Assembly: GCA_023251775.1 (NCBI GenBank)
Contig: JAHEYC010000025.1
Coordinates: forward strand, 1-42,211
Origin: Sphingobacteriaceae bacterium
GTDB taxonomy: Bacteria > Bacteroidota > Bacteroidia > B-17B0 > Aurantibacillaceae
Direction: 5' to 3'
DNA length: 42,211 nt
Under the pieces are notes generated by a model that saw only the letters and a list, made by a program, of their open reading frames with translations, did not search any database and had not been told where the DNA came from. Below are positions 27,720 through 37,235 of the stretch, piece after piece. How positions within the stretch are numbered: position 1 is the stretch's first letter; each line of letters starts with the position of its first letter. Both the position numbers and the translations under genes were made by a program.

Positions 27720-27727
27720 TAAATTTG
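27720..27727 (+). promoter_or_regulatory. -7 box TAAATTTG six bases before a lipoprotein ATG
   Basis: TAAATTTG fits TAnnTTTG and is followed by GTTTAC and ATG at 27734, again predicting a message with almost no leader. No TTG is present at -33. Confidence 0.4.
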
Positions 27728-27733
27728 GTTTAC

Positions 27734-28051
27734 ATGCATCAACCGGTCATATTAAGTTTTTTAATAGTTCTTCTGTTTGCCACCTGCAAAAAGAAGGACA
27801 ATACTAAAGAAGAAACGTATACACCAACTTGCAGTGGAACAAAATCCTTTGTGAACGATGTTTTTCCATTGATCCAAAGTAAATGTTGGAAATGTCATAC
27901 CAATATGGCCGACTACTCACAGATAAAAACACTTTCAGCAGCCATAAAAGATAATGTTACAAGCGGTATTATGCCGAAAGACAGTAAACTCACCAAGGAT
28001 CAAAAAGATATTATTGTGTGTTGGGTAACAGCGGGCGCGCCTAATAATTGA
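27734..28051 (+). CDS. Small lipoprotein with a c-type haem motif
   Basis: A 105-residue protein. The signal sequence ends in a lipobox (LFATC, Cys18), followed by KKKDN, so it should be anchored in the envelope. A CxxCH motif, CWKCH (Cys51, Cys54, His55), in SKCWKCHTNMADYSQ is the usual covalent haem attachment site, and Met residues after it (GIMPKDS) could supply the sixth ligand. The arrangement matches the small cytochrome-c-like domains of Bacteroidota (VFPLIQSKCxxCH). It probably carries electrons; partner unknown. The ATG at 27734 is preferred over an in-frame TTG at 27725. It converges tightly on the plug-protein gene, which ends one base away. Confidence 0.8.
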   Translation: MHQPVILSFLIVLLFATCKKKDNTKEETYTPTCSGTKSFVNDVFPLIQSKCWKCHTNMADYSQIKTLSAAIKDNVTSGIMPKDSKLTKDQKDIIVCWVTAGAPNN

Positions 28052-29365
28052 TCACTTCTTAAGCGAATTCATTTTTTTAATGGCGATCAATTGATCATAG
28101 TACTGTCCAACCTGTCGGTAGTAAACTAAAATGGTATAATCATTTTCGGTGTCCCAATGATTTCCTTCAGTGAGCGTTTCATCAGCTGCTTTTTGTCCGT
28201 CTTTTGTGAGAACATACATATAATTATAATAGCCCTGCTTTAAATATAATTTGCACTCATAACCTGAGCGCCCATAATTATAGATCATTTTATTACTCTT
28301 GTTCAAACGCCAATCGGTTAACTTTCCTAATACATAAAAATTTCCTTGCGTTTCAGGATTCGGATAAGGTAAAAAGAAATCAACATAGGCATAATCCGCT
28401 TCTATATCCTGATTGCCTTTTATATCTCTATTCTTAATTAAAAAACTTCCATTAATATCATTTTGAAATGTATAAGCTTTAGTTGTTCGCAATTCATCGG
28501 GTGTTAATACCACATGGTTCTTGCTCTTGTCGTCTTTGTATAATTCTTTCACGCGTTCCGAAAGCACGCGCAAACTCCGCATATCAAAATATCTAAATTC
28601 ATTTCCGCCATTAAATACTGCAGCTTCGTTCATACTATAACTTAATTCGTTTGGCGCGTAAAAACTTGGTTCAATGGGACCTTTTAAATTATCCCAACGG
28701 TAATTTTGTCCCACATACACTTTAAGATCTTTGGCAGGATTAACTACTTTGAGTCCTGGATATTTTACCGAGAATTCTAATTGTTGTTTTTTTTGTTGAT
28801 CATCTCCACCAATAGTTTGCCTAATTGTTGAGGCGATATTTAGTTTATTTTCAAATAACATAAAGCGTCTGCTTAATACAAGATCTTTTTTATCACCATT
28901 CAAATACACATACAACACATAATTTCCGCTCTTGATGAATTTTACACTTTGAGTTGGGAACACAATAGAGTAGTGCGTATATTTTTGCAGTGTGTTCATA
29001 GAGAAACTAAAATTGATGATATTCATTTCGCTAAATGCATCCATGTATTCCATCGTCATCAAGTCGCTCGGTGTCCAATCGGCATTACAATGAACAAAAC
29101 TCAAGCTGTATTGTTTTTGATCGCCATCCAGATCATCAAAACTTAATTGCAATTGTTCGCCTGTATTCATTTCAATAAGTGCAGGAGAGAATTCCCATTG
29201 AGTTCCGTACAACTGAACGGTTTTTATGGTTGGTTTATACGCATAGTCGTCATAACGTAAGGCATTATCATTCACGTAATCATCGTCTCCTGTTTGCGAA
29301 AAAGCAGACGTAGAAAAAAATAAAGTGATCAAAAGGATCCACCGTTTTATTAGAGAGGACAACAT
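28052..29365 (-). CDS. DUF5103 type IX secretion system plug protein
   Basis: A 437-residue periplasmic protein with a signal peptide (LITLFFSTSAFSQ). The DUF5103 layout is visible: TVQLYGTQWEFSPALIEMN, then QYSLSFVHCNADWTPSDLM, MEYMDAFSEMNIINFSFS, and the C-terminal GQNYRWDNLKGPIEPSF, NGGNEFRYFDMRSLR and GRSGYECKLYLKQGYYNYMY blocks. In Flavobacterium johnsoniae a protein of this family closes the SprA translocon pore on the periplasmic side. Two T9SS cargo proteins in this window make that role plausible. The gene is alone; PlsY lies 51 bp upstream on the same strand and could share a transcript. Confidence 0.87.
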   Translation of the reverse strand: MLSSLIKRWILLITLFFSTSAFSQTGDDDYVNDNALRYDDYAYKPTIKTVQLYGTQWEFSPALIEMNTGEQLQLSFDDLDGDQKQYSLSFVHCNADWTPSDLMTMEYMDAFSEMNIINFSFSMNTLQKYTHYSIVFPTQSVKFIKSGNYVLYVYLNGDKKDLVLSRRFMLFENKLNIASTIRQTIGGDDQQKKQQLEFSVKYPGLKVVNPAKDLKVYVGQNYRWDNLKGPIEPSFYAPNELSYSMNEAAVFNGGNEFRYFDMRSLRVLSERVKELYKDDKSKNHVVLTPDELRTTKAYTFQNDINGSFLIKNRDIKGNQDIEADYAYVDFFLPYPNPETQGNFYVLGKLTDWRLNKSNKMIYNYGRSGYECKLYLKQGYYNYMYVLTKDGQKAADETLTEGNHWDTENDYTILVYYRQVGQYYDQLIAIKKMNSLKK

Positions 29366-29416
29366 ACTACTAAAGGTAAAGTAAACAACAGGATAAACCT
29401 TGTTTTATTGCGAGAA

Positions 29417-30055
29417 TTAGGATTTATTTTGAATTTGAAAAAGATTGATCTTCGATTCCTGATTCTTATATAAACGAATAATGTTTTTGCGATGAGTTAA
29501 GATCAAAAGAACCGCAACTGTAATTGAAAAAATAGTTAAAACCACATCTTCATTGTGCATGATATAGTGCAGAATGAAAGGAAAAGTAATTCCTGCAATC
29601 ATCGAACTTAACGAAACATAACGTGAAGCTAATAGAACTGTAAAGAAAACCAACATGCCAATGCAACACGTTAACGGTAAAATGAAAAGTACTACTCCTA
29701 AAATGGTAGCAACACCTTTGCCACCTCTAAATCCTGCAAACACCGGAAAGATGTGGCCTATTAAAACAGCAACGCCAAGGGCTAATTGAAGATCAACAAA
29801 ATCAGGCCTTTCAAAAGGAATAGAACTTAGAAATGCTAAAGCCACCGCAACGGAGCCTTTTAAAATATCTATTAATAGAACGGGGAAACCAGCTTTTTTT
29901 CCTAAAACGCGGAATGTATTTGTGGCACCGGCGTTACCGCTTCCGAATTCACGAACGTCGATTCCGTAAAATCCTTTTCCGATCCATACGGCTGTTGGAA
30001 TAGAACCCAATAAATAGGCCCCAAGGATAAGCAATACTATAATTAATGTTGCCAA
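29417..30055 (-). CDS. plsY: Glycerol-3-phosphate acyltransferase PlsY
   Basis: A 212-residue integral membrane enzyme that uses acyl-phosphate to acylate glycerol-3-phosphate, the first step of phospholipid synthesis. Family motifs are complete: LGSIPTAVWIGKGF, GSGNAGATNTFRVLGKKAG and the GHIFPVFAGFRGGKGVATIL block, with five to six membrane segments. No ATG is in frame after the upstream stop; the likely start is TTG at 30055, which gives the usual N terminus and follows a TAATTTTG box (30080-30073) by 17 bases. The neighbouring lipid genes are functionally related but separately transcribed. Confidence 0.93.
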   Translation of the reverse strand: MATLIIVLLILGAYLLGSIPTAVWIGKGFYGIDVREFGSGNAGATNTFRVLGKKAGFPVLLIDILKGSVAVALAFLSSIPFERPDFVDLQLALGVAVLIGHIFPVFAGFRGGKGVATILGVVLFILPLTCCIGMLVFFTVLLASRYVSLSSMIAGITFPFILHYIMHNEDVVLTIFSITVAVLLILTHRKNIIRLYKNQESKINLFQIQNKS

Positions 30056-30160
30056 ACTGTTAGTTAGTTAAACAAAATTAGGAAATAATACGAAATTTGA
30101 AAGGCTTAGATTCTAAGTTTTTAACAAATGAGGTCTTAATTAACAACAAATTTGAGTTGT

Positions 30161-31435
30161 TTAATAAGCTCCTTTAAGCATAACACCTTGCTCAATACGT
30201 TGTAAAGCAGTGATATAAGCTCCTATCCGCATACTTGTCTTAAATTGAGTAGTAGCATTCCAAACCGACTCAAACGCGATCTGCATTTTATGATCATGCT
30301 TAGAGTTAACTTCTTCCTCTGTCCAATAATAACCCGCTTTATTTTGAACCCATTCAAAATAACTTACAGTAACTCCGCCGCTGTTAGCCAAGATATCGGG
30401 AACAACAATTATCTTTTTATCGTTAAGAATCGGATCAGCTTCAGGAGTTGTAGGTCCGTTTGCACCTTCCACAATTAATTTCGCCTGGATCTTTCCTGCG
30501 TTATCTTCGGTAATTACATTTTGTAAAGCGGCCGGAACTAAAAGATCGCACTTGCTGATCAATAGTTGATCAGATGGGATTTCAGTAGCACCTTTAAAGC
30601 CTTTTAATATTCTGTTGTTTTTTGAAGCAAAATCTATAGCTGCAGCAATGTCAATTCCTTTTTCATTGTAAAAAGATGCAGTATGATCTCCGATGCCAAC
30701 AATTTTTACACCTTCAGCGGATAATAATCTTGCTGCATGAGACCCAACATTACCAAAACCCTGAACAATTGCAGTTACCTCATTTTTTTGTAAGCCCATT
30801 TTTTTCAAAGCACACATGGCATTAACCATCACGCCACGTCCTGTTGCTGCATCTCGCCCAAGCGATCCACCAATAGAAACAGGTTTTCCGGTAATTACCC
30901 CCGGACTGTCTTCTCCTGTGATCTTATTGAACTCATCCACAATCCATGCCATCTCTCTTCCGCTTGTTCCCATATCGGGAGCAGGAATATCTTTATTAAC
31001 GCCAAATACATCTTTCATTGATTTTGCATAAGCGCGACTTAATCTTTCTAGTTCGCCAACGCTCATAGAACGAGGATCACATTTGATACCGCCTTTTGCA
31101 CCACCAAAAGGCAGATTTGCTACAGCACATTTAAAACTCATCCAGGCTGCAAGTGCCATTACTTCATCGGCGTTTACATCCATTGCATAACGTATTCCGC
31201 CTTTGCTAGGACCAAGATGTGTAGAATGAACAGTGCGATATCCTTCAAAAACCTGGATCTTACCACTGTCCATCATTATAGGTAAACTTACTTTAACTTC
31301 TTTACTTGGATGTTTTAGAACCCGTAAAACGTCATCACTTAAGTTCATTAATTTGGCTGCTTTATCTAGGCGTGCCAAAACTGCCTCAAACATACTCTCG
31401 GGGTGCGATTCTGCCATAACTGTTAGTGTTGACAT
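30161..31435 (-). CDS. gdhA: NAD(P)-dependent glutamate dehydrogenase (Glu/Leu/Phe/Val family)
   Basis: A 424-residue enzyme that interconverts glutamate and 2-oxoglutarate plus ammonia. The dimerisation/catalytic half has GPSKGGIRYAMDVNADEVMA and LPFGGAKGGIKCDPR (substrate lysines), PAPDMGTSGREMAW and GKPVSIGGSLGRDAATGRG. The nucleotide half has VQGFGNVGSHAARLL, and the end has the family blocks LIVEGANGPTTPEAD and PDILANSGGVTVSYFEWVQN. Length matches hexameric GDH of about 420 residues; coenzyme choice cannot be read with confidence. Single gene with a good upstream promoter. Confidence 0.93.
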   Translation of the reverse strand: MSTLTVMAESHPESMFEAVLARLDKAAKLMNLSDDVLRVLKHPSKEVKVSLPIMMDSGKIQVFEGYRTVHSTHLGPSKGGIRYAMDVNADEVMALAAWMSFKCAVANLPFGGAKGGIKCDPRSMSVGELERLSRAYAKSMKDVFGVNKDIPAPDMGTSGREMAWIVDEFNKITGEDSPGVITGKPVSIGGSLGRDAATGRGVMVNAMCALKKMGLQKNEVTAIVQGFGNVGSHAARLLSAEGVKIVGIGDHTASFYNEKGIDIAAAIDFASKNNRILKGFKGATEIPSDQLLISKCDLLVPAALQNVITEDNAGKIQAKLIVEGANGPTTPEADPILNDKKIIVVPDILANSGGVTVSYFEWVQNKAGYYWTEEEVNSKHDHKMQIAFESVWNATTQFKTSMRIGAYITALQRIEQGVMLKGAY

Positions 31436-31467
31436 ATTTTGTGTTTTATGTGTTGTTAGCTGGGGCG

Positions 31468-31499
31468 TAAATTTAGTGATTTTATTTCATCTAAACCAA
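31468..31499 (-). promoter_or_regulatory. gdhA: Promoter of the glutamate dehydrogenase gene (TTG-N21-TAAATTTA)
   Basis: TTG at 31499-31497 and TAAATTTA at 31475-31468 are 21 bases apart; only the last base of the -7 box differs from TAnnTTTG. The predicted start is near 31461, 25 bases before the ATG. Confidence 0.5.
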
Positions 31500-31573
31500 T
31501 TTATTAGCCTTGTTTGTTGAAGCATAAAGTATTGATAAATAAGGAAATAAAAGACTACTTTTAAGTTAATTGG

Positions 31574-32032
31574 ATGAGTGATTTTTTTAAGATATTTACG
31601 GTCTTCATATCGTGTGTTTTTTTCTTCGGAAAACTAGGTATGCCAAGCGCTATTTTACTCTTTAAATTTAATTTTTTAAAGGTGTTTTTAGTGACAACAA
31701 TTTCGGGTTGTTTTTCAAATGTGATCTTTACTTACTTTAGTTCGGCGCTTTTAAAATGGTGGGATGCGTATAAGCAGCGTAAAAATTTATTTGCTAAGAA
31801 AAAAATATTTACAAAAGGTAATCGCAGGATCATAAAAGTTAAGAACAGATTTGGATTAAAAGGGTTGGCATTTATTACGCCTATTTTTCCGGGAATTCCC
31901 ATTGGCGCATTTATAGCCGAACGTTTTTATAAGGATAAATTCAAGGTGATCATGTATTTAAATGTGTCGGTTGTGTTTTGGAGTTTGACACTCTATTTTT
32001 TGTTTTATTTTCTCGGACATAGCATTATCTAA
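31574..32032 (+). CDS. Small integral membrane protein, unknown function
   Basis: A 152-residue protein with about four hydrophobic segments: ~7-25, ~33-58, ~97-118 (GLAFITPIFPGIPIGAFIA) and ~127-149. A strongly basic loop (YKQRKNLFAKKKIFTKGNRR) lies in the middle. The FPGIPIGAF segment, a Pro/Gly re-entrant-like stretch, recalls small multidrug-export and DedA-like proteins, but the likeness is too weak to name it. The TAA overlaps the ATG of the next gene (TAATG), so the two are translationally coupled. TACTTTTA lies 10 bases before the ATG as a weak -7 box. Confidence 0.7.
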   Translation: MSDFFKIFTVFISCVFFFGKLGMPSAILLFKFNFLKVFLVTTISGCFSNVIFTYFSSALLKWWDAYKQRKNLFAKKKIFTKGNRRIIKVKNRFGLKGLAFITPIFPGIPIGAFIAERFYKDKFKVIMYLNVSVVFWSLTLYFLFYFLGHSII

Positions 32033-32736
32033 TGGTACAAAAACAAAATTTACAACATATCTTCTTCGACTTGGATGATACCATTTGGGATTTTGAAAAA
32101 AATTCGGAAGGCATACTTTCTAAACTTTTTGAAGAACATGGCTTGCAACATAAATTGCAAAACGATTTTTACACGTATTTTACTGCGTACAAAAAGAAGA
32201 ATGGCGAGCTTTGGCAATTGTACAATACAAAAAAAATAACAAAGGATGAATTGCGTAAGCGACGATTTCATGAAACGTTCTTGCAATTTGGATACAACGA
32301 TTTTGATCTGAGTTGGGCAATCTCCGAATCATATTTACAAAGATCGCCTTACGGAACTGAATTAAAAAAAGGAGCGATAGAATTATTGGAAACTTTGAGC
32401 GAGAATTATAAATTGCATGTGATCACTAACGGATTCAAAGAGATCCAATACATTAAATTAAAACAATGTGATCTTGGTAAATATTTTGATGCTGTAATAA
32501 TTAGTGAGGAAGTTGGACATAATAAACCAAACATTGAAATATTCAGAGAGGCTGAAAGACTTGTGAACACTAGTAAAGAAGCGTGCTTAATGATAGGCGA
32601 TAATTTTGAAACGGATATTCAGGGCGCTAAAAAAGCAGGTTGGCAAAGCATTTGGTATAATCCGCAAAAAAGTAAACGCTATCAAACAACACAAGTACAT
32701 TGTTTAACCGAGATCGTAACGCATTTTAAAACATAA
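32032..32736 (+). CDS. HAD-family phosphatase, YjjG-like pyrimidine nucleotidase
   Basis: A 234-residue hydrolase of the HAD superfamily. Motif I is FFDLDDTIW with nucleophile Asp13 and acid Asp15, motif II is VITNGF, the lysine of motif III lies in EEVGHNKP, and motif IV is MIGDNFETDI. The cap is the helical C1 type. The combination of DDTIWDF and NGFKEIQYIKL matches the YjjG group, which dephosphorylates non-canonical pyrimidine nucleotides; substrate is inferred from family. It overlaps the upstream membrane-protein gene by one base and is followed after one base by the thioesterase gene, so the three form an operon. Confidence 0.87.
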   Translation: MVQKQNLQHIFFDLDDTIWDFEKNSEGILSKLFEEHGLQHKLQNDFYTYFTAYKKKNGELWQLYNTKKITKDELRKRRFHETFLQFGYNDFDLSWAISESYLQRSPYGTELKKGAIELLETLSENYKLHVITNGFKEIQYIKLKQCDLGKYFDAVIISEEVGHNKPNIEIFREAERLVNTSKEACLMIGDNFETDIQGAKKAGWQSIWYNPQKSKRYQTTQVHCLTEIVTHFKT

Positions 32737-32737
32737 C

Positions 32738-33127
32738 ATGGAACTTAATTTAAGAATTGACTGGAGTGAACTTGATCTTTTTGGTCATGTGAACAACGTG
32801 ATGTACGCAAAATACATGCAAGCAGCGCGTGTAAATTTTATGGAAAAAGTTGGCATCATGAAAACGTATGAAGAACAAAAGATCGGATTCATGGTGGCGG
32901 CAACAAGTATTTTGTATTATAAACCTATATTTTACCCGGGTAATATCAGTATTAAAACATTGGTAAAAGAAACAAAGAATACAAGTTTTGTATTAGAGCA
33001 TGATATTTACAATGCTCAAGGAGAATTATGTGCAAGGGGAGAAGATGTGATAGTATATTTCGATTTTAAGAAGAACGAAAAACTTTTGTTGAACCCCGGA
33101 TTGTTGAAATTGCTTAAGGCAGATTAG
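32738..33127 (+). CDS. Hotdog-fold acyl-CoA thioesterase (YbgC/4HBT type)
   Basis: A 129-residue single-domain thioesterase. The active-site pattern D-x-x-GHVNN (Asp13, Gly16, His17, Asn19, Asn20) is followed by VMYAKYMQAARVNFMEKVGI, the long central helix of the hotdog fold, and by strands YKPIFYPGNISIKTLVKE and TSFVLEHDIYNAQGELC. It should cleave an acyl-CoA thioester in the cytoplasm; chain length is not predictable. Last gene of the three-gene run, one base after yjjG-like; its stop overlaps the converging M1 peptidase stop by four bases. Confidence 0.88.
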   Translation: MELNLRIDWSELDLFGHVNNVMYAKYMQAARVNFMEKVGIMKTYEEQKIGFMVAATSILYYKPIFYPGNISIKTLVKETKNTSFVLEHDIYNAQGELCARGEDVIVYFDFKKNEKLLLNPGLLKLLKAD

Positions 33128-34746
33128 CTTCTTCTAAGATAGAAATTGCGATCTACTTCCACCGAAGTGATCTTTGAATTTTGTTTAAGCGTTTTTTCTC
33201 CTGTTGTTGCTTCCAGCCAGATCTCAGCTCCGTTATTGATCTTCACTTTCACGGGCATAATAAAGTCAGCATTACAATTCACCCATTTATATGTCAACTG
33301 TTTTTTCTTGAAGGTATATTCCAGCTTAGGAATTTTTGTACTGCGTAAATACTGATCAAAAATGGGTTTTAAATTGAGCTTGCTTTTTTCGGAGATATAA
33401 TCCTCCACGTCTTTGGTTGTTACGGTTCTTTTTGCAAAGTCCTTATTTAAACCTAACAATATCTGGTGAAACAAGTCATCGTTATTAATTACTTGACGAA
33501 TAGTATGGATCATATTGGCGCCTTTATCATACATGTCTCCGCTTCCTTCTTTGTTCACATCATAATTTCCAATAATGGGAAAGTCGTTCGAAATACTTTT
33601 TCTTAAACCCCTTACATATTTGCTTGCCGAATCTTTTCCCCACATCGATTCAATGAATAAAACTTCCGAATAGGTTGTAAATCCTTCGTGCACCCACATA
33701 TCGGCAATATCTTTTGTGGTGATATTATTTCCGAACCATTCATGTCCACACTCGTGAATAATGATAAAATCCCAAAGCATTCCAATTCCTGTGCCCGAAC
33801 GATCCATGCCCATGTAGCCTTTTCTGAATTTATTTCCATAAGCAACAGCGCTTTGATGTTCCATTCCTAAAAAATTACTTTCTACTAATCTAAAACCGTC
33901 GGCGTAAAAAGGGTAGGGACCAAACCAATACTCAAAACTCTTGAGCATTTTTTGTGTATCGGGTTTTAATAAGCTGTCGGCTTTGTTTTTGTTGTAATCC
34001 AACACAACGTATTCCATTTTTAATTTCCCATTCTTTCCTTCAAAACTGTCTTTTACCACGACATAATTTCCAAGGTACATTGTTACATCGTAACTATTTA
34101 TTGGATTGGTGACATTATAGGTCCAGGTTTTGGTTTTATTTGAATTTGAAACAAGCTTAATTAAATTTCCATTAGAGATCGCTTTTAAACTATCATTTAC
34201 GGTGAGAGAAATATTCATTCCATTATCCGGCTCATCGCTTTGATGATCTTTAAGCGGCCACCAAACCGAAGCACCTAATCCCTGACAAGCCACATTGATC
34301 CATTTTCTGTTTTGTTTATCTTTTCCCCAAACAAAACCACCATCCCAAGGAGCCATTTTTGCTTTACGCGGAATACCGGAGTAATAAATTGTCACCGAAT
34401 CTTTTTGCGCATTAATTAAATTTGGATCCAAATTAACTGTCCACGCATCAAATTCATGTTTCACTTCTAATTTCTTTTTATGAAATATAAAACTGTCGAC
34501 TAACAATGGTTTTTGAAGATCAATTTGAAATTGAGTTCCGTTTGAAATGGTTTTGAAGTAAATAGTGTTCTTGCCTGTGATAGAACGTTTGTTATCATCA
34601 ATGTTGATGTGCAAGTTGTAAAACACAACATCCCACCAATTACGGGCGTTATTTAATTTACCACGTAAACTATCGCCTCTTGAATACGTTTGAGAGTACG
34701 AAGAAAAACAAATGAAGAATAAAAAACAGGTTTTAAAAAACCTCAT
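33124..34746 (-). CDS. Secreted M1-family metallopeptidase
   Basis: A 540-residue exported aminopeptidase-type enzyme. A signal peptide (FKTCFLFFICFSSYSQ) starts it. The zinc site is HECGHEWFGN (His331, Glu332, His335) with the third ligand Glu354 in WVHEGFTTYSE, 19 residues after His335 as the family needs. The substrate-binding block is GMEHQSAVAYGN (GAMEN equivalent). The catalytic Tyr region is near YDKGANMIHTIRQV. It is shorter than classical aminopeptidase N because it lacks the C-terminal helical domain, which is usual for Bacteroidota members. Probably periplasmic or outside. No T9SS sorting domain is present. Confidence 0.9.
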   Translation of the reverse strand: MRFFKTCFLFFICFSSYSQTYSRGDSLRGKLNNARNWWDVVFYNLHINIDDNKRSITGKNTIYFKTISNGTQFQIDLQKPLLVDSFIFHKKKLEVKHEFDAWTVNLDPNLINAQKDSVTIYYSGIPRKAKMAPWDGGFVWGKDKQNRKWINVACQGLGASVWWPLKDHQSDEPDNGMNISLTVNDSLKAISNGNLIKLVSNSNKTKTWTYNVTNPINSYDVTMYLGNYVVVKDSFEGKNGKLKMEYVVLDYNKNKADSLLKPDTQKMLKSFEYWFGPYPFYADGFRLVESNFLGMEHQSAVAYGNKFRKGYMGMDRSGTGIGMLWDFIIIHECGHEWFGNNITTKDIADMWVHEGFTTYSEVLFIESMWGKDSASKYVRGLRKSISNDFPIIGNYDVNKEGSGDMYDKGANMIHTIRQVINNDDLFHQILLGLNKDFAKRTVTTKDVEDYISEKSKLNLKPIFDQYLRSTKIPKLEYTFKKKQLTYKWVNCNADFIMPVKVKINNGAEIWLEATTGEKTLKQNSKITSVEVDRNFYLRRS

Positions 34747-34767
34747 GAAGAAAATTTTTCTGCAAAA

Positions 34768-37029
34768 TTAGTTTTGAACTACAAGTCGTTTTACGATCGG
34801 GTTACCATCAATAGAAATAGTTACAAAATAAACACCGCTTTTAAATTGAGTTGTTCCGATCTCAAATTCATGGTTGCCCGCGTCAACTTTTCCTTTGTTA
34901 ATGCTTGTGATCTTTTTACCTAATACATCACACACATCAATGTTCACCGCGTGAGTTTCTTTGGTGTTGTATTCAATGGTAACTTTATCTTTGGCAGGAT
35001 TTGGATACATATTCAATCCAACGTTGAGTTCATTTTCTTTTACGCTCACCGCAGGATCTATCATATTGATATCATCAAGAAATACATTGTTTCCCGGATC
35101 TGTATCATCTGATGTAAATACAAATCTAAAAATAGCACTGAAATAATAAGGAACGGTGATAGTGTATAGTTTAAATTCACCGGAAGTAGGTAAATATGGC
35201 GTAGTTGAAATAGCAGAGGTACTTGCAAGTGCAGCGCCTTGTTTTGTCCAACGTGTTTTCCACGACTTACCGCAATCATCCGACACTTGTAATTTCAACA
35301 TATCATTGCTTGTCGAAGTTTTTTGTTGATAGGCTACTTTGAACGATAATTGAACAACTGCTCCTGCATTCGAAAGATCAAAATCACCAAGACCTTCCAA
35401 AATACTTGTGTTGCTTGGAGTATTATTAAGATTATCTATCATCATCGATTTAATTCCTCCCGAAGAAGATTGCGTGGTAATTACCCAGTTCGATCCACCT
35501 GATGGAATTGAGGTCCACTCATCATAGCCCGATTGAGTTTCAAAACCTTCTACTAAAGGAAGTTGATCTAGACTTATCAAATTCATATAAGAAAGACTCA
35601 TGTCGTTTGTAAGATCACCATCAGGATTATTATTTGGTGAGCTGGTATAACACGTAATAGAATGTGAACCGCTTGAGAAATTATTTCCCTGTAAATTAAG
35701 TGTTGCTGTTTGTCCTGTAACCAACGAACCATTCCAATTCATTGCTTGGTAATTTTGATTATCAACTTTGTAATTGATCACGCAAGAGTAAAGCGTACTG
35801 CTTCCATAGTTTCTGAATTTTACAACCGGACTTATTGTTCCCGCATTACATAAAATATCATTTGGTGTTACAGCCAACACACCTGCATCAATGGGATGAG
35901 AAGTTAAAGGTAATAATCCTGCAAGTGCTTCTTGATCTTGAGAGAAATCCATGCCGCTTGGATTCAATACATCAATATCAAAATAACCATTTGCACTTCC
36001 GCCCCAACCCCAATTCATATGGTAAAAATCATTTACGTCATAACCATCGCATACCCATGTATGTCCGCCCGAACCAAAACCAACATATTGTATGGGGCGA
36101 CCAATATCAAGATCACCTTTTAGTAAAGCGTGCCAGTTTGGTGTTGTATAATCATTGCGATACACACCTCTAATGGTTGTTGGATCGTAACCAAAATAAT
36201 TAATAAAAGAATTTTCGGCAGAGATGGGTGAATCGGCATTAATAACCCAAGCGCCACTTCCGCTTGGTGAATAATCCATATTAACACTCACACCGCAGTG
36301 GTACATTAATTTTGCAACTTCTGCATTTGGTGCTGCGCAAGTATTTGGCATTAACGAATAAATATAAACGGCGTTAGCGTAATTAGCGCTTAAGTTCCCG
36401 TAATCATTTTCGTTATACGAACTGCTTCCACTGCCTTGTTTAGGATAGCTCCAATATTTCATGATCTGTGCCATTGTTGTAGCAACACAACCTGTAACCG
36501 AACCGCCCGGACAAAGATCATTATAATAAGGCGATTGATTCCAAAGTGTAGTAAGTAAAGGTGCAACAGATGTATTTGCCGAAGAACGATTTTGATCCCT
36601 TACCATAATATTATTCTTATAATCGCTCCATGTTTTTGCAATAACTGTATTTGCTTCAATATTATTTTTGCGAAGATAAGTGATCTCCTCACCGCGTTTA
36701 CTTAACCAAAGCCCAATATTTGAGTTTGGAGCAGGAATATCAAAACGTTCTTTTGTTGAATAGCCAAGGATGGGTTTACTTGCATCTTCGGCCGTTACAA
36801 TAATAAAACCGTTACCGTTGTTAAGATCGAACACATAATATAATGGCGAACCATCAGATGCTTTAGCGGTGTGAAATAATTTTAAAGTTATATCCTGAGC
36901 ATTTGTGGTTTGTTTGATGAAATTGCGCGCAACCAATTCGGCATTATTTACCGGAACAGTTTTGGCAAAAGTGAACGAACATAAACATACAAAGGCAACA
37001 AAAATGGATCTTGATAGATGTTTGAGCAT
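34768..37029 (-). CDS. T9SS-secreted C10-family cysteine peptidase (streptopain-like)
   Basis: A 753-residue protein. Signal peptide ~1-22 (SIFVAFVCLCSFTFA). The inhibitory prodomain (NAELVARNFIKQTT to about 140, with SPLYYVFDLNNGNGFIIVTA) precedes the catalytic domain, which holds Cys181 in SVTGCVATTMAQIMKYW and His323 in GSGGHTWVCDGYD, 142 residues apart; a Trp-rich NWGWGG follows. The middle is an Ig-like/CARDB-type segment (DAGVLAVTPNDILC) and a jelly-roll-like domain (LPLVEGFETQ to DDINMIDP). The C terminus is a type A sorting domain (NMYPNPAKDKVTIEY, VYFVTISIDGNPIVK). Family members include SpeB and Prevotella interpain. It should act outside the cell on proteins; the pro-form is activated by removal of the prodomain. 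Confidence 0.92.
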   Translation of the reverse strand: MLKHLSRSIFVAFVCLCSFTFAKTVPVNNAELVARNFIKQTTNAQDITLKLFHTAKASDGSPLYYVFDLNNGNGFIIVTAEDASKPILGYSTKERFDIPAPNSNIGLWLSKRGEEITYLRKNNIEANTVIAKTWSDYKNNIMVRDQNRSSANTSVAPLLTTLWNQSPYYNDLCPGGSVTGCVATTMAQIMKYWSYPKQGSGSSSYNENDYGNLSANYANAVYIYSLMPNTCAAPNAEVAKLMYHCGVSVNMDYSPSGSGAWVINADSPISAENSFINYFGYDPTTIRGVYRNDYTTPNWHALLKGDLDIGRPIQYVGFGSGGHTWVCDGYDVNDFYHMNWGWGGSANGYFDIDVLNPSGMDFSQDQEALAGLLPLTSHPIDAGVLAVTPNDILCNAGTISPVVKFRNYGSSTLYSCVINYKVDNQNYQAMNWNGSLVTGQTATLNLQGNNFSSGSHSITCYTSSPNNNPDGDLTNDMSLSYMNLISLDQLPLVEGFETQSGYDEWTSIPSGGSNWVITTQSSSGGIKSMMIDNLNNTPSNTSILEGLGDFDLSNAGAVVQLSFKVAYQQKTSTSNDMLKLQVSDDCGKSWKTRWTKQGAALASTSAISTTPYLPTSGEFKLYTITVPYYFSAIFRFVFTSDDTDPGNNVFLDDINMIDPAVSVKENELNVGLNMYPNPAKDKVTIEYNTKETHAVNIDVCDVLGKKITSINKGKVDAGNHEFEIGTTQFKSGVYFVTISIDGNPIVKRLVVQN

Positions 37030-37215
37030 AAATGAGGTTTAATGCTATAAATTTAACGAATTAATGTTTCAAAAATATCGCCACTTATCAAGCTAAGCAT
37101 GCCAGTTATTAAACGGAGGATATAAGATTTTTTCATTCATAATGAAGCTGGATCCGGTAACGAAGACAAGATGCCTTGATAATAGGATTTTATATGTTAT
37201 TTATAGGATAATTTA

Positions 37216-37223
37216 TATATTTG
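37216..37223 (+). promoter_or_regulatory. -7 box TATATTTG of the tRNA gene
   Basis: TATATTTG ends 12 bases before the first base of the tRNA. No TTG is present at the usual -33 distance. Confidence 0.45.
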
Positions 37224-37235
37224 CAGCCCTTAAAT